Below are positions 21,479-33,459 of a DNA stretch of 64,000 nucleotides, piece after piece (position 1 is the stretch's first letter; every line of letters begins with the position of its first letter). Below the pieces are notes generated by a model. That model was not told the origin of the DNA, ran no database searches, and worked only from the letters and a program-made list of their open reading frames with translations. A program made the translations under genes and the position numbers. Origin of the DNA: Pascua guehoae. Taxonomy: Eukaryota > Basidiomycota > Tremellomycetes > Trichosporonales > Trichosporonaceae. The stretch is from NCBI GenBank assembly GCA_001600415.1, contig BCJX01000006.1:1337588-1401587 (forward strand), read 5' to 3'.

Positions 21479-22483
21479 ATGCAGCCCCAGAGGACCACCG
21501 ACCCACTTCCCGCTCCCTACTTTACTGGTTCGAGCCGTGTCGAGGACTATTTCATCGACCTCGCAGTCGACCCCAAAGAGTGTGCCTACAACTCTGGCGG
21601 CGCTGACAAACAGGCAACCTCTCGACATCCAGGCCTACCTTGAGTGCATCGGCATCGAGCTTCGGCGACAAGCCTCTCCGGACGACCCGGAATGGAACGG
21701 CGAGAATGCCGCAATGGAAAGCGGATACGAGCCGTATCTGCCCAGGATGGATGTGGTTGCCCAAGGCCTGGAGGCTCTACGGCGGGCATCTATCACAAAG
21801 GAACACGGCGTTTGGATGGAACCATCCGACATCAGCGCCGACGATATGGCGAGTCCCATTATAGGGGGGAACCCATGGCTCGCGAGCCGCGTTCGCACAG
21901 ACACCGTGGCCGCGGTCCACTCTGCCATGGAGGTCTATAGGACGGAGCCATGGTCGTACAACGCCGTTGTCTACGTGAGTGTGCAAAACAAGTTGCTGTC
22001 CGACACTGACCTTAGGGTAACGTGCGCATCGCCTTCCCCACCGAGCTGTGCGGGCCACAGACTGGATGCTGGCTGGACGGGACGGCCACACTGTACGGCG
22101 GAAAACATCCAGTCAAGCTTCTCGCCGACAAATCCAGAAAGAACGAATACGACGACGACGAATCGGACGACGACGAGCAGGACGACGAGACAGACGAGGA
22201 TCTCGTGGTGAAGATGCGATACGCACTCAACGAAGCCGGTGTCCAGCACACCCTCACGCCCGTCCTGCCACTTACCCGCCAAACCCAAGAGTTCTTTGAC
22301 GAGGATCCAGTTTTATATCACGAGATCAGGGGCAAGAGGGCAATGCGCGGCGATCCCATGTCCCCCTTGCCCGACGGGTTCGACAAGTGGTTTGAAGGGT
22401 ACAAGGAGGAGAATGCCAGGAGGCTTGCCGAGTCAAGGAGTACCGGTTGGCTCAGCGATCCTAACGTCAACCCGTATGCATAG
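21479..22483 (+). CDS. Tandem family member 3, unrecognised protein
   Basis: Model: 21479-21579, 21614-21974, 22016-22483; 309 residues, introns 34 and 41 bp at the same positions and phases as in its two neighbours. The first donor is GTGTGC where the others have GTGAGT. Family blocks: YFTGSSRVEDYFIDL, DIQAYLECIGIELRRQ, PSDISADDMAS, EPWSYNAVVY, AFPTELCGPQTGCWLDG, a nearly pure Asp/Glu stretch, HTLTPVLPLTRQTQ, WFEGYKEENARRLAE, ending in VNPYA. This copy appears to keep the full-length tail. Likely an intracellular soluble protein because no signal peptide is seen; function unknown. Confidence 0.85.
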
Positions 22484-22864
22484 GTGTGGCGCCCAAGTGG
22501 CGACGGAAAGTATGCATTGGTGGCCGCCACTTTTTGTTGACCCACACTATCACACACATCCACACACATCCACACACATCCACACACATCCACACACATC
22601 CACACACATCCACACGTCCACGACGACAATCATGCTCACCACGTACTCGTACTCACACCCCGAGGTGGGGCGAATCCCCATCACAGCCTGTACGACCCGG
22701 GCGATGACAAGAAACAACCAATGCATAACCTGAATTAAAGTATATACTGGGCCTTCCCACAAACGGCGTGAGACAGCAAGCGAAAGGGACGGACATACGA
22801 CGACCGCGGCAAAAAGATTAGGTACTGCAAGCAGGTGCTTTGCAGCTTTTACCCTGCCTGTGCA
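22484..22864. other. Convergent intergenic spacer
   Basis: It lies between the end of the tandem array and the end of the minus-strand transporter. It contains the 10-bp repeat array at 22551-22615. The 40 bp after the stop of member 3 resemble the 3' flank of member 2, so duplicated sequence extends past the stop codon. Confidence 0.6.
22551..22615. repeat. 10-bp tandem repeat (CACACACATC)x6
   Basis: Six perfect contiguous copies of CACACACATC plus a partial seventh. There are no spacers, so this is a simple satellite and not a CRISPR array. Confidence 0.95.
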
Positions 22865-25785
22865 TTAAAACTTTTCATTGTTAACGTCGCGGACGTCGAC
22901 GTGTGTCGCCTCCTTGTCCGCCGCGAGGGTGGCCGGGTCGACCCAGCCGGGTTCGCCGATGGTGGACGTGTCGAATCCGTGCTCTTCGAGGTAGGCGCGG
23001 AACTTGAGGTCCTCCTCGACCATAAAGTCGGGCGTGACGTCGGGGCTGGACAAGTCAGCGTCACACCAGCAGCGCCGCATGGTAGGTTGTGGACGAGCCT
23101 GCAGACCCGAGTGGCACCTTGTTCATTCTCGCTCTGTCCCCTTCTCAACACTTGGACAGGAGAACGAGGTCGTTGCTGGACAAGAAACACGAGCTCAGAC
23201 CAAAACTCACATGAAAATGAGCGTGATAATAGCAGAGGCGACAGCGAGGGCCGAACCGACCCAGAAGACGCCCGTGTTTCCAAGGTAGACACTCTTGGCG
23301 GCAAAGTGGTCGTCTGAGCGGGAGTCAGCAGCGTTCCATAGCGAGGTGTGGATGGGCGGTTCTGGTAGTTCTATATGGACGGAATACCCACTGATCTGAG
23401 GGAATGTGTAAGAGCCTGGATGTCAGTAACTGTGCTGCGAGAAGTATCATTTTGGCCTGCTGGGCTACATTCGTAGTTCCAGGGTGTGGATACGTACCGA
23501 TAAACGCGCCGACCTTGCCGATGGCAGCGGCGATGCCGTAGAGCTGGCCACGGCAGGCAGTGGGTCCGATACCCTTGGACGCGAGCAGGCCTGGGTATCA
23601 GTTTGTGCGGTCATTCGGGACACTTTGGGTACGACATCCAGCTTCGACAGCCCTGCACTCTCGTTTTCTACTAACCAAGGTTGTTACCCGGGCCGACTTC
23701 GCCAAAGGCGAGGAACAGGCCGTACATGACTGCAAAGCCCGCAATGCTGCCGGCGTTGGTGAGCCTGTCGTAGGCGCCCGAGAGCGCAAAGCCAAAGACG
23801 GCCTGGAGGAGGAGGCCCGTGATGAGGGCGTACTTGGGGCGAATCCAGTCGGAGAGGAACGAGCCCACAATCGTACCGGGGACGTAGAAGGCGTTAATCA
23901 GACAGCTCCATCCAAGGGTCACGTAGAGAGGCGGGTTCTCCTGCTGGATGGCCCTGTCCGTGATGGGCGCCGCGTACTGGCCGAACGGGTAGACAATCCA
24001 GTCTAACGTGACATGTCAGCGCGGACTCAAGAGCTATCCCGCACCACGCACCATACAGGAACCAGACGACGGACACGGCCGCGAGGCGCAGCCAGTACTT
24101 TCGGAGAATGAGCCCGTAGGGAATCTTGGTGTGGCGCATAGAGTTCTTCTTGTACGCCTCGGGCTCCTGCATCCAAATACGCGCGACCGTGAGGATGAGC
24201 GGGGGGATGGTGCCGAGACCGAGTGTACCGCGCCATGTTGCGCGCATGTGGCGCTCGCCCCAGATCCAGTTGAGGACGAGCGCGACAAACCACGCAGTCG
24301 GGAAGGCAATGTCGAGCATCGTGTTGGTCGCCCAAATGAACAGGCGCTGCTGGCGGCCCTTCTTCACGTCGTGGTTCTCGGTCGCCTCGGCGGCCGTCAC
24401 GGAGCCACAGGCTGAGATGTTAGGTGCGTCGCTCTGGTGGGTCTGCGTCTTTCCCTGTAAACCGTCGTCGTCGTCGCTCCCACAGCCACTCCCTGCCACC
24501 ACTCTTGCTCATCACACCTTTGCGTCGGTGGCTGGCCCCAACCGCACAAGGCCACCGACATGGCGCCTGTTCCTCCCCACACGGCCGAATACTCACGGTA
24601 CTCGCCGCCAATACCGACACCGTTGAGGAAACGGAACGCGATAAGGCAGTTGATCAGGACTTGGGGCGTCGGGCCGGCAGAGCACGCGGACAGGAACGAG
24701 AAGACGCAGATAATGCCCGTGCAGATGAACATGCCCAAGCGTCGTCCAACCTGTAAGTCAGTATGGCGCGTACCTTGATCGGTTGCAGCAGTCTGTCCCA
24801 GGCCACGAGTTGACGCCGAGAGCCATGATCTCGGGTCACAACAGGTGGCCGCTACAGACCATAGGCCCTCTTGGGGGATAAGCCTGGACCGACGCGTGTT
24901 CGTACAACACCCAACCGCCCACTTGCTAGGCTTCCAGCCGATCATCGTCTCGCGTCTCCCGCTCACTCGCGCAAAACCCACCTTATCGCTGATATACCCA
25001 AACGCTGCCTGTTAGCCAAAGCCGCACACTCGCGCCGAATCACTCACAAAGCTGGCCGAGGACCATGCCCGCAAACGCCATGGCGTTGAGGAGCGACTTG
25101 TTCTGACTCGTCGTCGAGTCCATGTAGGTCGGGTAGAGCTTTGTGAGGATTGCGTTCACTGGGCCCTTGGATTGTTAGCTTGCGGCTCTGCACATGCAAG
25201 GTGGGACTTACGATTGCGGCGTTCGAGTAGCCGTCCGAGAACATGGCGGCGCCCTGGGGTTAGTTTGGATCTCGCAGGTCATGGGATGCCCACGAAGGGG
25301 ATCGGGCGTGAGGTAGAGAGGAGGATCGTGGTGGTTTGGGTGCCACTGAGGTATGGCAGTGCCACCAAACCACCATGGGCAGTAGCAGGTTGCCTGTAGC
25401 GCGTATGCGGCTCTGCACAACAGTGGGAGAGGCATGCACCGCTCGCAGGCCGCGCGACGACACCCTCAACCCTCCACTGCCAACCTGCAATGTACAACTC
25501 CCCCCTTCCTGCCTGGGAAGCGTTCGAGCCTCACTCCCCATGTTCCCCCCCCCCCCCAACCCACCGCCCTTCCCCCTTCCCAACCTTCCCACCTACAACC
25601 AAACAACACTCACCGACGCGAATACCCTGTCCGTCAGCCATACCCAATTCCAAAACTCACGTAGCCGTCGACCCCAACTTCCTCCTCTCGCGGGGGACCT
25701 CTCCACGCTCGCCGTCGATTTCGCCCTCGGCCATCTCGTTCTGGAGCGCCGCCGTGTTGGACGCCTTGCGCGAGAAGAGCGGCAT
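22865..25785 (-). CDS. MFS transporter, Git1/phosphate:H+ symporter type
   Basis: Twelve exons: 25785-25661, 25626-25614, 25253-25212, 25165-25048, 25004-24982, 24750-24597, 24411-24052, 24002-23676, 23590-23498, 23415-23392, 23313-23211, 23045-22865; 520 residues. All junction phases agree and rebuild the family motifs: FASGAAMFSDGYSNAAIGPV (first membrane segment), DKVGRRLGM (MFS motif A), GVGIGGEYPCGSVTAAEATE, FLYDWIVYPFG, GNNLGLLASK and RGQLYGIAAAIGKVGAFIG. This family imports inorganic phosphate or glycerophosphodiesters such as glycerophosphoinositol at the plasma membrane. The exact substrate cannot be read from sequence. Exons of 13, 23 and 24 nt are unusual. A 360-bp intron with a 12-G run separates exons 2 and 3. 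Confidence 0.88.
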
Positions 25786-27910
25786 CGCGTTGCACTATAG
25801 TCGGGGACTGGGATGGGTGTGTGTTGCCTATGCTTTTGCCGACAAACGGTTTCTGATGGAGCTGGGGTCGATTGCTGACCAGTACGAGTGTCTGTTAAGA
25901 AGCGGGCGCGCACGTACGCTGCGGCCTTTATATGGTTTCCGTGCTGTGTGCGCTCAGGACCCAACCCATCGCGGCTCTGCTCCGCAGGTCGGCAGGTCGG
26001 CAGGTCGGCAGGTCGGAAGCTCGGCCACCCGTCTGGTTATGGTACCCCCCGGGCCCACAGCTGCCCAATATTCCTGTACGGCCCACGCCCCGGGTCCTGC
26101 CTTGCCGATCCCCGCGTGTCTCGTCAACCAGCTTCCTCGAGACTGTAATTACCCCCTCGCCCTGGACCCAAAGAGGTACAAGCGCAAGCGCGCGGCGGCA
26201 GCGGCAGCGGCAGCGGCAGCGCGTGGCGGAGGCCCAGGTCTAGGATATCATGTACGAGGTCGGTCAGTGAGGTCACGTCGCACTCATCACTCATGTCCCA
26301 TGTCGGCTCCCAGTGGCGCGCGTTTGGTGCCTCAGGGCTTGTTTCTGCCGAAAATAGACATGCTTGGCGGCTGCATGTGGTCCCCGGCTCGCCATTGGTC
26401 CGGCGGTGACTTACGCCACCCACCCAGCTGGCCTGTTGGGTCGTTACTGGATACCCCGCTCGATGCATTCCATAGTGGTGAGTCGCCCGGTCGCACGTTG
26501 CTGTGGCCATGTTACAGTCATGTCGTGTAGTTCAGGACGGCTACAGAGTTGGGGTCAGCCCGCATCTTTCATCGACAGGCAAATGGCCAAAATAATCTGT
26601 TCTGATGGCGACCGAGGTTGACGGGTGGGTTCCAGGACTGTGTCTATTTGCAAATCAATCTTTGTTTTTGTTGGAAACCTTGAATCAGGCCAGGCACCGA
26701 TCTGGGACAACGACATGGACATGGACATGGACATGGGACGGCTGCGCACCGTGAGTCTGACCGCATGGCCCCTTCGTGTCGGTTCGCGTTCATCAGCCAC
26801 CACCACCCCACCCACGTTCACTACCTTCGACGCGGTGATGGTAATAAATAGCACAGGAACCTCACAAACGTGTTTACTTGCTCGCCCGTCCCTCTTATCG
26901 GTGTGTGTGTGTGCGCGCACCCCCACCGTTTCGCATCCGCTTGTGCTTGACGATTCCAACCCATTTGCGGACCCATCACGTGCGACGCCGACGCCACCAC
27001 AGTGTCAGAGCTGCGGCGTCAATGTATTCGGCGTGTACCGATTGGACACAGCTCTCGGCACCCCGTCGCCTCCCGGAGCGCTTGCCTGGCAGAGGCGGAG
27101 TGACGTACGGTTGGTCTGTTGGTCTGGCAGCGCAGCATAGAATTGTTCTTAAGCGAAGTCGGTGGTCAGCTGACCGTGGTGGCGGGTGGCGCTCGTAATG
27201 CCCGTCGGCTGTGATTCGCGCCGCAGTTCGTTTGTCTTCAGGTATATCTGCGGGTCTGCGTTTGTCCAAGTCTCCCACTTTGTGCGCTGCTTCGGGTTGG
27301 CACATGCGGTGGTGTGGCCGTGAATGCCGGCAGCTCGGCGGCAGATCGCGGAATGCACACGTCGTGTGCAGTGATCGACATGACGTCGATGCCGCTGGTG
27401 GCCACGAGCGGGTCGGACTTTGAAGCGAGCTTTCTGCTGCGATGAAATGTCTTCGCCAGTTACAGTCAGCCCCATTCTGGCAGCAGTTGGTGGCGCAGGG
27501 ATGTCGAGGCTTGTGAATGCCCACCGGCTGAGCTGAGGCACTGGACACTCGGTCTGGTGGAACGCTGTCTGATGAGCGTATATAACAGCGGCACATAGTG
27601 GTATGTTGCCTTCAGCATGGGCAAGCGGACACAACAGGTCTCACCTGCACGTCTACTGTCCAAACCTCAGCGTCCATTACTGCCCTCCTATCGCACTGCG
27701 GTGGGGGGACGTGCGTCTCGACGAGAGACACACTGTCCACCACCGCGGGTTAGTATGTCACAGGGTCAAACTGATCTCATCCTGATCTCTGGAACCTACA
27801 CACAAGGCATGAGGTTACTAATTCATACTCATCGTTATGTACACGCGTCCTTGGACGGCCATGTGCCCCTCGCTCCAACTCCCCTGGCCCAACCCCACTC
27901 ACGTTCTGCA
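25786..27910. other. Intergenic region upstream of the MFS transporter
   Basis: About 2.1 kb without a supported gene, between two minus-strand transporters. It holds short tandem runs (GGTCGGCA near 25986-26018, GGACAT near 26714-26737) and an E-box CACGTG at 26977-26982. It must include the promoter of the Git1-like gene. Confidence 0.5.
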
Positions 27911-30170
27911 CTACTTCGGCACACCACGCAGCGTCACTAGGGTCGTAATCGCGAGCATGCCCGCAAAGACGTAGAAGACACGGCCCTCTCCCTCGCGTGC
28001 GCTCATGGGGTCGTGTGGGTCGATGGGGGACGAGAGCGCGTCGCGGAGCGGGATAAACCCCATGGCAACAATAAACGTCGTGATCCAGCTTGCGCTGAGG
28101 GCGAGCGACGAGAGGGCCGGAACGGCGTGTGGAGGGACCATCTCGGACACGAGGAGGAAGGGCACGGGTCCGAGACCAATGGCGAATGCAGCCTGGCATT
28201 AGCATGGACGTGGTAGAAGGCAAACGAGCAAGTAAGGAAAGTGCACAGCCACCCTGTGCTTTGGTTCCTCCCATGAGACTCACGATGAAGGATACAATGG
28301 CAAAGCTTGAGAGGCCCTTGAGTTGGTTGTCCAGCCCATGTGCAAGGAGGAAACTCATCACACCCATGCCCACTGCGGACCAGACGAGGAGGGTGCGACG
28401 CCCGACACGGTCGACAAGCACAATAGCGGGGATGGTCATGATTGCGTTGACGACGGTAATGCCAACCGAAAGTACACCTGCACCCGCATTTGGCATGATT
28501 GACTGAAGCACTGGTGTGCTGTAGAATAGAACGGCGTTGACACCTGACAGCTGCTGCAGGCATAACATTGCCGTGACCAGGAGCGCAGGGCCGCGGAGCG
28601 TCGAGTTGCTTAGCAGGTCACGCACAGAGACTTGGTCCGCCCGGGCCCCCGGAGGACGCTCGAGAAGCGGCTCTGCTGCTTACTGTCAGCCATGTTCTCC
28701 CTAAAGTTAGAGGGTGACGCACCTTCGTCCTGTGGCCGCTCAGCCGCGGCCTCTGGGTCAGATGATGGCGCGGCGGACGACTGGCAAGTCGACTCTTCGT
28801 GAGTCGGTTCAGACCCGAACATGGCAATCTGGATGACCGACGCGAGGCCAGCAATGAGGCATACATAGCGCCATGCGCCTGGTTTGTCACCGTGCTGTGA
28901 GTGTCAGTATTGAGCGTATGATTCTGCGCCCATCGGTATTGCCAGTAATGTGCAGTGCTACCAGGCCTTCTGCCGTGCTTTGGATATCACCCCAACACCC
29001 CATGTACACCACACAAACAACTCACAGGGCCAGTAAGGATGAGGCCCATAACCTGTGACGAGCAGATGCCGAGGACGATGCCGAGCTGATGCAACGTGCC
29101 AATCTGTCCAGAGCGCGCGGAGAGCTCGGGCGTAGCGCGTGCCACCTTTGCAAGGTAGGGCGGAACAAGACAGACGGCGAGTCCAATAGCGATGCCCGCG
29201 ACAAAACTGTGCGACATTAGTCAAGTGTCGCCACCAACGGTCGCCAAGAAAGTCTCACCGCCCAAGGAGAAGGATGAGCCAATGCGGCGCGGCCGCCATC
29301 ATGAGCGCTCCGGCGAGATTGATCCACGCCGTCCAGGTGATGCCCCCCGCAAGGCCCTCGAGTTTGACGAGGCGTTCGCTGAAGATGGAACCCAGGAGGC
29401 CGCCAACAGTGACCATGGCTGTTACCATGGAGTAGCGCACCTGGTCAATGCCGAGGCATGGCGGGAGGACCATGCCGGAATGGGATGGGTGTGGGTGGCA
29501 TGTTATTCCGTTCACGGGGTAGTTGAGCTCTGTGAGGTGATAGCCGTCTGTTGGTTAGCATGGGCTAGACCCAGGTAGTGTGGGGAAACGGTGGGATGTG
29601 CCCGAATGGGGAGGTGACGAAGAATATAAACATGCCACGATCAAAAGCGATGGGTGTGAAGATGTCAAGAGAAAGGCACCAACTGGAGATGCAATCTTGT
29701 GGTCTCTCAGCGCAGCAACGCGTCACACCGTCTGGGGCAGTGGGCGGGTGCACGACAAAAGCCATACCCAAGAGACGCGGGAGGGCCTCCATTGAGACAA
29801 GGCCATGGTGGGTCGAAGGCGACTAGGAAAGAGAGACATAGGCGAGGAGGGAAGATGTTCCAAAGGAAGACTTGCTCGGCAAGGAAGACTGGGATCCTCG
29901 ACGTGCCTATCGCCACAGCCACGGGGGTGTGTGTCATCAAGTGACTGCACCGACGCCACATGCCTCTGGACGCGTGAACGCGTGACGCCACACGACGCGT
30001 AGGAAAGCGGCATACACGCGGCACGGAGGGCAAACTTCGCAATACACACACCGCCGCCGGCAACGCGATGCGACAAGACTCACAGTACCACGACGACCTG
30101 GTGTCAGCTCACTCGAAAGTTGCACAGCTTACAGTGTCGCCCAGAAGATGGTCTTGAGGACACTTGTCAT
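27911..30170 (-). CDS. MFS sugar transporter, Vps73/YBR241C-like
   Basis: Seven exons: 30170-30133, 30097-30084, 29547-29259, 29206-29026, 28894-28723, 28675-28284, 28192-27911; 455 residues, all phases consistent. The start MTSVLKTIFWATLSSWYYGY leads into YGYHLTELN. Further family marks are GRFVAGIAIG, LVPPYLAKVA, QLGIVLGICSSQVMG, LCLQQLSGVNAVLFYSTPVL (the QQ-SGVNA sugar-transporter signature), VDRVGRRTLL and GLGPVPFLLVSEM. A Ser/Glu-rich loop lies between the two halves (near THEESTCQSS). Yeast relatives sit in the vacuole membrane; that location here is inference. Exon 2 is only 14 nt and is followed by a 536-bp intron, the longest in the window. Confidence 0.88.
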
Positions 30171-31084
30171 TGCGGCTGAATGGGGCCGGGAGGAGTGAAG
30201 GAAGGGCGCAGGCGAGATGTGGTTGTTTACCGCCGGTCGAGATGGATGGAAGACAAAGGCCACGCGGGGATGTCGAGATTGAGATTGCGATGCTTGCACT
30301 AGTCTGCGCGCTCGATGTAAATATAACCACTGAGACGCGAGGCAGTTGATAAACCTTCGGCCACGTAGCTAACGACTAGCGTACTGGGCTGGCTTTTTGC
30401 GTGTGGCGTCAATTGGCCTGGGGCCGAAGAAGCGCGCCGAGGTCTGAATGGGACTGGGTGCCTAGCGTCCGACAAGGATGCGGTTGAATGGGGCGGAGGG
30501 CGGTGCGCACGCGAGGAGATGGAGAGAGGGTGGAGATGGGTATGGATGGGGCAGAATGTGCTTGTGGATGTGGTGAATGAGAAATGTAAACGATGCGATG
30601 GAAAGCTAAACTCTGTGGTAGGTGACCGAGGAAGGAAGGTCAGTTCTGTAGGTGGTACACTACCTGTGCCTGCCGAGGTCAGGTCCATGACGACAGTCGA
30701 CTGGCGTCCATCGTGGCGTCGGCGGTCCCGGCCCGGCCGTGCTCGTTCCCCCACGGGGCGCGCACCGACCAAGCATCCCTTGGCATGCATGCATCCATAT
30801 GACACTGTTCGTGGACCATGCAAACAGTACAGTATCGGGCGGCCAGTCATGCATAATACAGCGCGGGCGTTGACACGTCCAAACATAAACACTGCCAGTA
30901 TAACCTGCAGCGCGTGCAGCGTCCCGACGCAGTGAGCCTGCGGCGAGAGAAAAAAACACTGGCGAAAACCTTTGCGGTTCTGCCACTGGGGTGTGTATGC
31001 ATCCAGCAGTCCAGCACGCCCACCGCCAGCCCAGCAGCATCTCTGAGGAATCCAGACTGATCACGGAGCAACCTGCCCATCTAC
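30171..31084. other. Intergenic region, no supported gene
   Basis: It lies between the start of the sugar transporter and the end of the nicotinate phosphoribosyltransferase gene, both on the minus strand. Open frames in it have no recognisable features. Confidence 0.5.
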
Positions 31085-32836
31085 CTAGAAAAGACCCAGC
31101 TCGCGCTGTGCGCGCTCCACCTCGGCCTTTGTACCTGTGTGCTTGCCCTTGTCGTCGCTGAGCTTTACACAGTCCTTGCCGTCAATCTGATTGAGCTTGA
31201 TGACCATGTTGAGCGCCTTGCTCTGCTGCGACGGGTCCGAGGCTTTCCTAAAGTCGTTTGTGAAGAAGGTGCCGATGCCAAATGCGGCCGCGAGGCCAAT
31301 CTCGTCACAGCCCTTCTGGAGGCTGATGGCGCGGTCGACATCGAGCGAGTCGGAGAAGACGACGCGCTTGCCCGCCAGCGCGTGGCCGTTGACGCCTGCA
31401 CGGCGTGCCACTTCCTCCCACCCGGCCTTGGCCTGGCGGACAAACTCGAACGGGTCGCCGCTGTCCTGCCGCAACGCCGCCCAGCGGAGCGCGCGCGCTG
31501 GGTCTGCGACAAAGTCGGCAAAGAAGACACCGGCAGTGTACGTGTCGGTCAACATGATAAAAGGCGGCCGCGGTGCCGTTGCCGGGTACGCCTCCTCCCA
31601 CATGTCCATGGCGCGCGCGTTGGCTCCCGCGTAACCGTACGTCGCGCCAATGGCCATGATCCACTCGTGCGCAATGGTGCCGGCAGGCTGGAGGCCGTAC
31701 TTGAGCGCGAGGTACACCTGGTAGGTTAGAACCTGCGAGGCTGGGACTTCCGCAACCTACATTACTGGTGCCAGTCAACGCGCCCCCAGTTCCTCCAGCC
31801 GCCTTCCATTCCTGGAAGCCAGCGACGAGACCGCGCATGACGAGGTCGTGGACGGCAAATGAGCGGCGCCTCCGTGTGCCAAACTCGGAAAAGATGAGAG
31901 GCTGTGTCGGCTTCTCAGGCGAGAGAAGGGCGAGCGCCTTCTTCTTGGCAAGTTCTGAGGTTAGGTTGGGGAAACGCGACAAGAACCTACCAAACTGGCC
32001 GTCAATGCTCCAGTCGGTGTCGACAAACTTAAAGTAGGCCTCTGAGATCATGGCCATGATGGGGACCTCGTAGAGGATGCATTCGCGCCAGAGACCGGTA
32101 ATCTCACACGCAATCTCGCCCATGCCATCGGCGTCCGCGTTCAAAAAGGTCAGCTTGACCTGCTCGGCAGGGTTGAGTCGGACGTTGGTGAGGTAGTCGA
32201 GGTAGGATTGGGGAAAGTACGGGCAGGTTGCCTCGAGGCGTCGGCGCTCCTCGGCAGTCAGGTGGACCTCGGAGAGACCTGGCGTCAGATGCTGAAGTGT
32301 AGGTTGTGATAGGACGTAGGGACAGAGGAGGGTCCGAGTGACAGGGCAACGGGAGGAAGGAGGAGGAAGGTCAAGAGCTCGTGGTACGATGCCATCTTCT
32401 GAAAGAAGGAGGAAACAGCCACGATACTCGTGTCTTTATCGCTCGGGAATAAAGTGACTCACGGTTAACACGCTCCTGGATCCAGTCAAAGCACTCGCGC
32501 GTAAAGCGCATGTGCGGGGCACGATTGTTGAACCGGATCACGACCTGCGCATTGGGAAAGTGGTGCAGGACGGCATTTTGCATCGTGAGCTGTGTGGGTC
32601 AGCCTATTGTACATTTCTCTGGATGGGATGGGCTATCAATCAATCGCAATGAAGAGATGCTCAGTGGGTGTGCTCAATGCTAGATGTGTGTGGCTTTGGA
32701 CTCGAGCACAGGAACACCAAGGTCGGCCACTTATCGGCATTATCATCAGACATACCTTGTAGAGGTCGGTGTCGAGAATGCTAAAGGGCATCTCGACTTC
32801 CTCGGGAGGAAGCGAAAAGACGTCGGTGGCCGCCAT
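31085..32836 (-). CDS. NPT1: Nicotinate phosphoribosyltransferase
   Basis: Model: 32836-32756, 32589-32463, 32278-31761, 31717-31085; 452 residues, close to the usual family length. The enzyme joins nicotinate to PRPP, the first step of NAD salvage (Preiss-Handler pathway). The substrate-site motif DTDLYKLTMQ spans the first junction (residues 22-31). Further marks: ERRRLEATCPYFPQSYLDYL, FSEFGTRRRRSF, GGTGGALTGTSN at the third junction, PAGTIAHEW, RQDSGDPFEF and FSDSLDVDRA. Introns are 166, 184 and 43 bp. It diverges from the PPR gene at 33460. Confidence 0.95.
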
Positions 32837-33459
32837 GGTGTACTTGAAGCTGAGCGCTACAGGTGTGTCGGAGACGGATGAAACGTGTCGGCGGCGACGA
32901 CGAGTTGGAGAAGAGTAGCTAGCAGAGATGATGTCAACATCGGCGACCAGTAAATAGCTGTTTCGCCAAGGCGTCGAGTGCACTGCCGCACCACTCCCGC
33001 GTGCCCGCATGCCCGTGGTTGGTGGTTCTGCGCTCGAGTCAACCAACATTCCGCTTCACGCGCTTTGTATTCGGTTAACAACCGCCTTTTTATTACCCAG
33101 AGATTACGATACTGTAGCTCGGGCCTAGCGCTAATCTCAGGCACCTCCACGCGAGACGCACGCAATACCCACGTGTTTAGATTCTGTCGATTTGGTTCCG
33201 TCCTCATTGGCTGGTGGCTCGAATGGCAGATGTCGGACTTTTCCTGGGTGGTGGACATCGCTAACTGGTTGCAACAACTTGCAGTCCACCTTGTACCCTC
33301 GAGGTTGGTTGGCCTCACCACGACAAAAGTCTTGCCAAACCCCCGAGCAGACGACCGACACGCAGCTCACGACGGGCTCCCGACTATCTCTACCCCCCCC
33401 CGTCTCTCAGCCGTTAACCTCGGCGGCAGGACTTGGTGAGTTTGTTCACACTTGAGCCC
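32837..33459. promoter_or_regulatory. Bidirectional promoter region NPT1 / PPR gene
   Basis: The 623 bp between two divergent start codons carry both promoters. A CACGTG E-box is at 33170-33175. No TATA box with convincing position was seen. Confidence 0.4.

Noticed and set aside
22551..22615. Regular repeats that could suggest a CRISPR array
   Set aside because: The units are contiguous without spacers and are a CA-rich satellite in a fungal genome.
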